DNA from: Larix kaempferi
Lineage: Eukaryota; Streptophyta; Pinopsida; Pinales; Pinaceae
DNA length: 64,000 nucleotides
NCBI GenBank assembly: GCA_027924585.1
Contig: BSBM01000461.1
Location: forward strand, 10,045,001-10,109,000
Direction of reading: 5' to 3'
Part shown: in pieces, positions 60,026 through 64,000 of the stretch
Position numbering within the stretch: the stretch's first letter is position 1
Layout: every line of letters begins with the position of its first letter
Made by a program: the position numbers and the translations under genes
Notes under the pieces: model-generated
Database searches by the model: none
Seen by the model: the letters and a program-made list of their open reading frames with translations, nothing else
What the model was told of the DNA's origin: nothing

Positions 60026-63000
60026 AACAAGGAATTTCAGCGATTTTCTAGGGTGAATTTCAGGTGCTGGAAGTTGAAAAATTGCCATGGAACTTATGCG
60101 CTAGATTATGCTAAATAGAAAGAGGCAATCCCCCTTGACCCCCGTTGTCCACCAGAGACAGTCGTGAAAGTGTGAAATGCATTTTCTATGCTTGGGATGA
60201 GAAGTAGGAATCTCATAGAAGGTTGCGGAAGCCTTATTGAGAGTAATTGGATGTAATATGCATTGCGGAAGAGCAATGGGAGCAGCAAGGCAATGTTGAT
60301 AAGAGGGAAATTCCTCACCTTAAACTATTTATTTTTATAGCATAAGAATTGCATGTTTGAAAAATAGCAAGAATGAATGTTATACACGTATGTATATATT
60401 GAATTGATAAATCGTGAGAAGATCATAGCTAATGATTGCTTGTATCATTGGTAGGAAAGCCAAGAAAAGGATCAGCTATGATGTGGAGGGGGAACTCCAT
60501 GTCATGATGAGGAATTGGAAAGGGAGAATTCCTTAACTCCTCTCTTGCTATTGTATTTATATTTCCTGAGTTTTTATATACTGAAAATTATAGCATAGGG
60601 ATTCTGGGAATGGAAGAGAGTAATGCATATGAATTAGTGGGCATGATTAAAGAGTCATTGCATAGTGCATGTGGATTGCTTATGCATGAGCATGATGTTG
60701 CACATGGGTAAAGGTAGTGAAATTTACACATGCAATATCCCATTAATGGCATTGCCTAGGGTTGATCACCAATAATGTTCTAGATAATGGTTGTACGAAT
60801 CAAACCATAGAAGCATGACTGGAAATGCAAGAGATTAGATAGATGAAATGAATATGCACTAGATGGCATATTAATAAACATTGAACAGTGCATGTCATAT
60901 TGCATATTGGTAAAATAGAGAGGTTTTACATATGCAATGAGCCACTTAAGATAATTATTGAGGTTGCTAATAATTAGTTGTGTTCACATTGGTTGTAGGA
61001 CCAAAGAAAACCGAAGCATAGCTAAGGATGTGGATGATGTTGCATATGACCAACAACCTTATGAGGAAAGGATGGTGCGACAAATCTGTGATCATGATGT
61101 TGGAAAAAGGACTATATAGCCTTGGTAAGAGACCAACTGATCAGGTAACATCCAGCGATGTTAATGACAACCATGTAGGTAATGGTTATTTGTGCTAAAT
61201 TGCATGAATGTTGAAAGAGGATTTGGTAAGATCCCTTCAACTATGTTTAAACTATGTTGAATTGTTTGCATGTGAGACTGAGTGCCTAAGTGTGAATATA
61301 ATCCTACCAAGTATGGTCAGGTATGGATAAGTGAAGGCAAGGATCCTTACACCCTATAGTTTCTTAGAAACCTCAATGCATTCATATGAAATTATATCAT
61401 GCCATTTGTGTATGTTGGTTGTGAGTTTTAACAACCAAAGCAAGTGATGACTTATGGTCCCATTGTAGTGTATGCCATATGAGATAGGCATGGTTAGGCC
61501 ATAATATGTTGGAATGCATAGTATTCATGGATTAATACAAGGTTGTATTGAGGGGTTATGCATTGAGTGAATGCACATTAAAAGATTATGTAAATGTTGT
61601 GAATGTGCATGCATATGTGTGGGTGCACATGTTGAGATGCATTTTGTGAATGCATGGGTGTGACATATATATGTTTCAATGTAGTTAGATAATAGATGAA
61701 ATGGTGGACTATTGTTAATCCTAAGACCATTTCATGAGCTACTATGAATGCAGGAGAAAGACTGCATGGAGAACGTAGACATGTGATGGGCTACCAGAGC
61801 ACTCTGTTTGAAGGACAGAGTTGCATGGAATGTAAAGTAATGAGTATTTACAGTTTATTTAAATTGCATGGATAGTGTGACTGTGTCTTGCAATTTTATT
61901 GTGATAATGATGCATATATAGAAATGTATATATTTCATTGCATTTCAAATATTAACAGCTGAAGGTGTTTGAATTATTGAGTGTTATAATTCTGAGATCA
62001 CTTCAATGACTGTTGTGCCAATGAAAGGATTATATGCATAGATACTCACAACGCATTTGGCTTATTGAAGTTTCAGTTTTCAAGTAGAAAAGTCTTGCGT
62101 ATGGCAATGAGGATAAGTCCATAGTAAAGACCGGGATCTACCATGTGCAGAAGCCAAAGGTTATGAGAAGGTTCTCATGGTTGTAACTTATGCATGAAAC
62201 AAATCTGAAAATTGTCTGATTTAAGTTTATGAGAATAATCTCATGGTTGCAAATCTAAATTCTATAGGAAAACAGATTTGTAAATTTCAAATTTGAAATT
62301 TTGCTAAGAATTGCTAATGACTGTTTGGCTTATATAAAAATTGTGTCAGGAAGACATGTTGTAGGTGGATGTTCATGTATGGTAGCAAGGGTGAAACCAT
62401 AATGGACAGAGTCATACCACTTACGAGAGACAAACAATATGAGGATGGCTTCATAGTTAAACCAATCCATTTCTATAGGAGGACAGAATTGTAAATTCAT
62501 GTTTGAATTTAATTATTAATGCCATTGATAGGTTATGAAACAATCAGATTTGAAGTTATGATCAAATGTTGCTGACTGTTTGGCTATTTGATAAGTGTGC
62601 TAGGATGACACATTGCAGGAAGACCATGTGTGATGGCCTGCAAAATCCAAACTAGATGGGAAGGATCCCTTGCTTTGGAAATGGGTTTCGGGTGAAACGC
62701 CATAGTAAATGTTGATAATGTCTCAGCTGAACTGCATGTTGGTAAACCATGTGAGTGAGATAGTAAAATTATGCCAAGAAGGAATGTGTGGGTTATGGAA
62801 CGTGAAAGGATTGGAGTGGCAAACTGAAGTACTATTGACTTAGAGAAGGGAGCCCCCATTCTTCACAAATGAAGGAAAGATACATCTGAAAAGGGATAAG
62901 TATTTTGTAACCCTAACTCATAATATACATGTTTGGTTATTAAATTTAATATGCAAAGCATGTTTTATTATTTCATTATTATTCCATACTGCTTGAGTAT

Positions 63001-63253
63001 GATTAGGGCCTACATGTCTCACATCCGAAAGGGAATGCACACCTTTCTGGTGATGGGTTCTGATAGGGTTGTCAATATTGACTACACCCTAAGGGAATGG
63101 ATGCATTCCTGGTGTTTCAATACTTGATAGTGAATGTTGTGAAATATGTTTACAATTTTGGGACAACAATACTGATGATCTTGCTTATCCTTCTTGTGTT
63201 ACCAGCTTACACAGATGCAATTTGGTGTTTCACACGGATGAAGCAAAATGGAA

Positions 63254-63413
63254 GGTTGTTGTGGAGGTATTGACGAAGGGTTATTGCATTCCTAATGAAC
63301 CCAGTCGGTGTACTTGTTTGGCATTATTTACTTGGTTGTTGTGGAGGTTTTGATGAAGGGTTATTACATGCCTAATAAACCCAGACGATGCACTAGTTTG
63401 GCATTATTTGCTT
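63254..63413. repeat. 80-bp direct repeat, two copies
   Basis: GGTTGTTGTGGAGGT begins at 63254 and at 63334; both copies run through 'cctaatgaacccag...tttggcattattt'. A third, weaker copy (AAATCCAGTCGACGTGAAGG) follows near 63730. Confidence 0.85.
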
Positions 63414-64000
63414 TGATGTTGCGTGTATGGTGGGGCCATGTTGACCTGTAGTTAAGGAAGTCACCTAAAGAGTTCTTAAAGGGAACCACCGGTTTTGAAC
63501 AAGAGAAGGAGTGCCATCCTTATGTGGGTGAAGAATTGTTATGCGCATGAAGGGTTGTGACACGTGTGAAAGGATGATGCAAGCCTAAGGCAGAGTGGTA
63601 GAGCCTTGACCTATAATGATCGGTGGCGCAGTTTCCTTCCATTGTTCAATGACCCAGACGAATGTGCTGGCTCATCAATGGAGAGGGCCAACCAGGTATG
63701 GTACTAGTTGGGAACCACAAATGCTTGGTAAATCCAGTCGACGTGAAGGTGTACTGGTTGGGCATTAACTATTTGATGTTGTGTAGCAACATATGTGTTG
63801 GCCAAACATCCAATTCCATAGGCGATCCTAAGGCTTGCAAAGCGAAGCAGGATCCTATGGACCAGAAAGGAAATGCACAACACAGATAAGTATTCATTTT
63901 CATTTATTCTTGTTTGGAATAATACAGATTTCAGGTATAATCCTTTTAACAGCTAAGATGATACACTATTGTTTCTTTGTTGGAAACCTTGGTCATGGTA

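Larger units (their letters stand above)
59098..64000 (+). mobile_element. LTR element, 5' end and non-coding interior
   Basis: 5' LTR, primer site and at least 4.6 kb of interior running off the window. It is the same LTR family as 1126-2514. No gag or pol motif was found in the interior on either strand. The remaining interior (about 60100-63250) is ordinary-looking AT-rich sequence with many ATGCAT-like words. Confidence 0.85.

Noticed and set aside
59468-60088. 206-codon minus-strand open frame
   Set aside because: It is the antisense of the hairpin minisatellite and its repeats (QTNSPSS/TRRV) mirror the DNA units.

Overview
The window looks like nuclear DNA of a seed plant, probably a gymnosperm/conifer. 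The evidence is plant Ty1/copia and Ty3/gypsy families, tRNA-iMet and tRNA-Glu primer sites, one land-plant F-box/kelch (KFB) gene, and deep nesting of old, unpurged LTR elements whose LTR pairs differ by several percent by eye. There are no organellar or bacterial genes. The species call is inference. No protein-coding gene here is convincingly intact.

Layout, left to right. (1) 1-2514: 3' end of a non-coding LTR element, with polypurine tract and a 1.39 kb 3' LTR. (2) 2515-4372: C-terminal half of a large unknown retroelement-associated reading frame ('ORF N'), broken mainly by TAG codons. (3) 4373-7813: leader plus gag-protease of a Ty3/gypsy element, cut off abruptly. (4) 7814-12610 and 20291-20537: left copy of a direct segmental duplication carrying only the start of a KFB gene. 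It is split by a complete-ended but internally deleted gypsy element at 12611-20290 (minus strand, target duplication GTTAA). (5) 21.6-24.3 kb: purine-strand-biased GA/GT repeat field. (6) 25110-26490: broken transposon-type reading frame. (7) 27506-34772: right copy of the duplication, with a full-length KFB reading frame (stop at codon 2), a five-unit array just upstream of it, and the empty site for the gypsy insertion. (8) 34.8-40.3 kb: AT-rich, no gene found. (9) 40.3-42.2 kb: copia remnant (minus). (10) 42224-47259: LTR element with a non-pol reading frame. (11) 47260-59097: N-terminal half of ORF N, split by a small gag-only copia-type element (49267-52161, GTTTC) and a nearly intact copia element (52430-58572, minus, CATCT). 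(12) 59098-64000: 5' LTR, primer site and leader of the same family as item 1.

How the parts relate. The two halves of ORF N sit at opposite ends of the window in the same orientation. Each half ends exactly at the same CATCC target duplication of the same LTR family, and they are in the same reading phase across it. The window is therefore permuted relative to a single insertion locus, which suggests a tandem duplication, or repeated copies, of a composite locus. The two KFB copies carry complementary lesions. Stops in ORF N and in the gypsy gag are overwhelmingly TAG, as expected if methylated CAG (CHG) sites deaminated in silenced elements.
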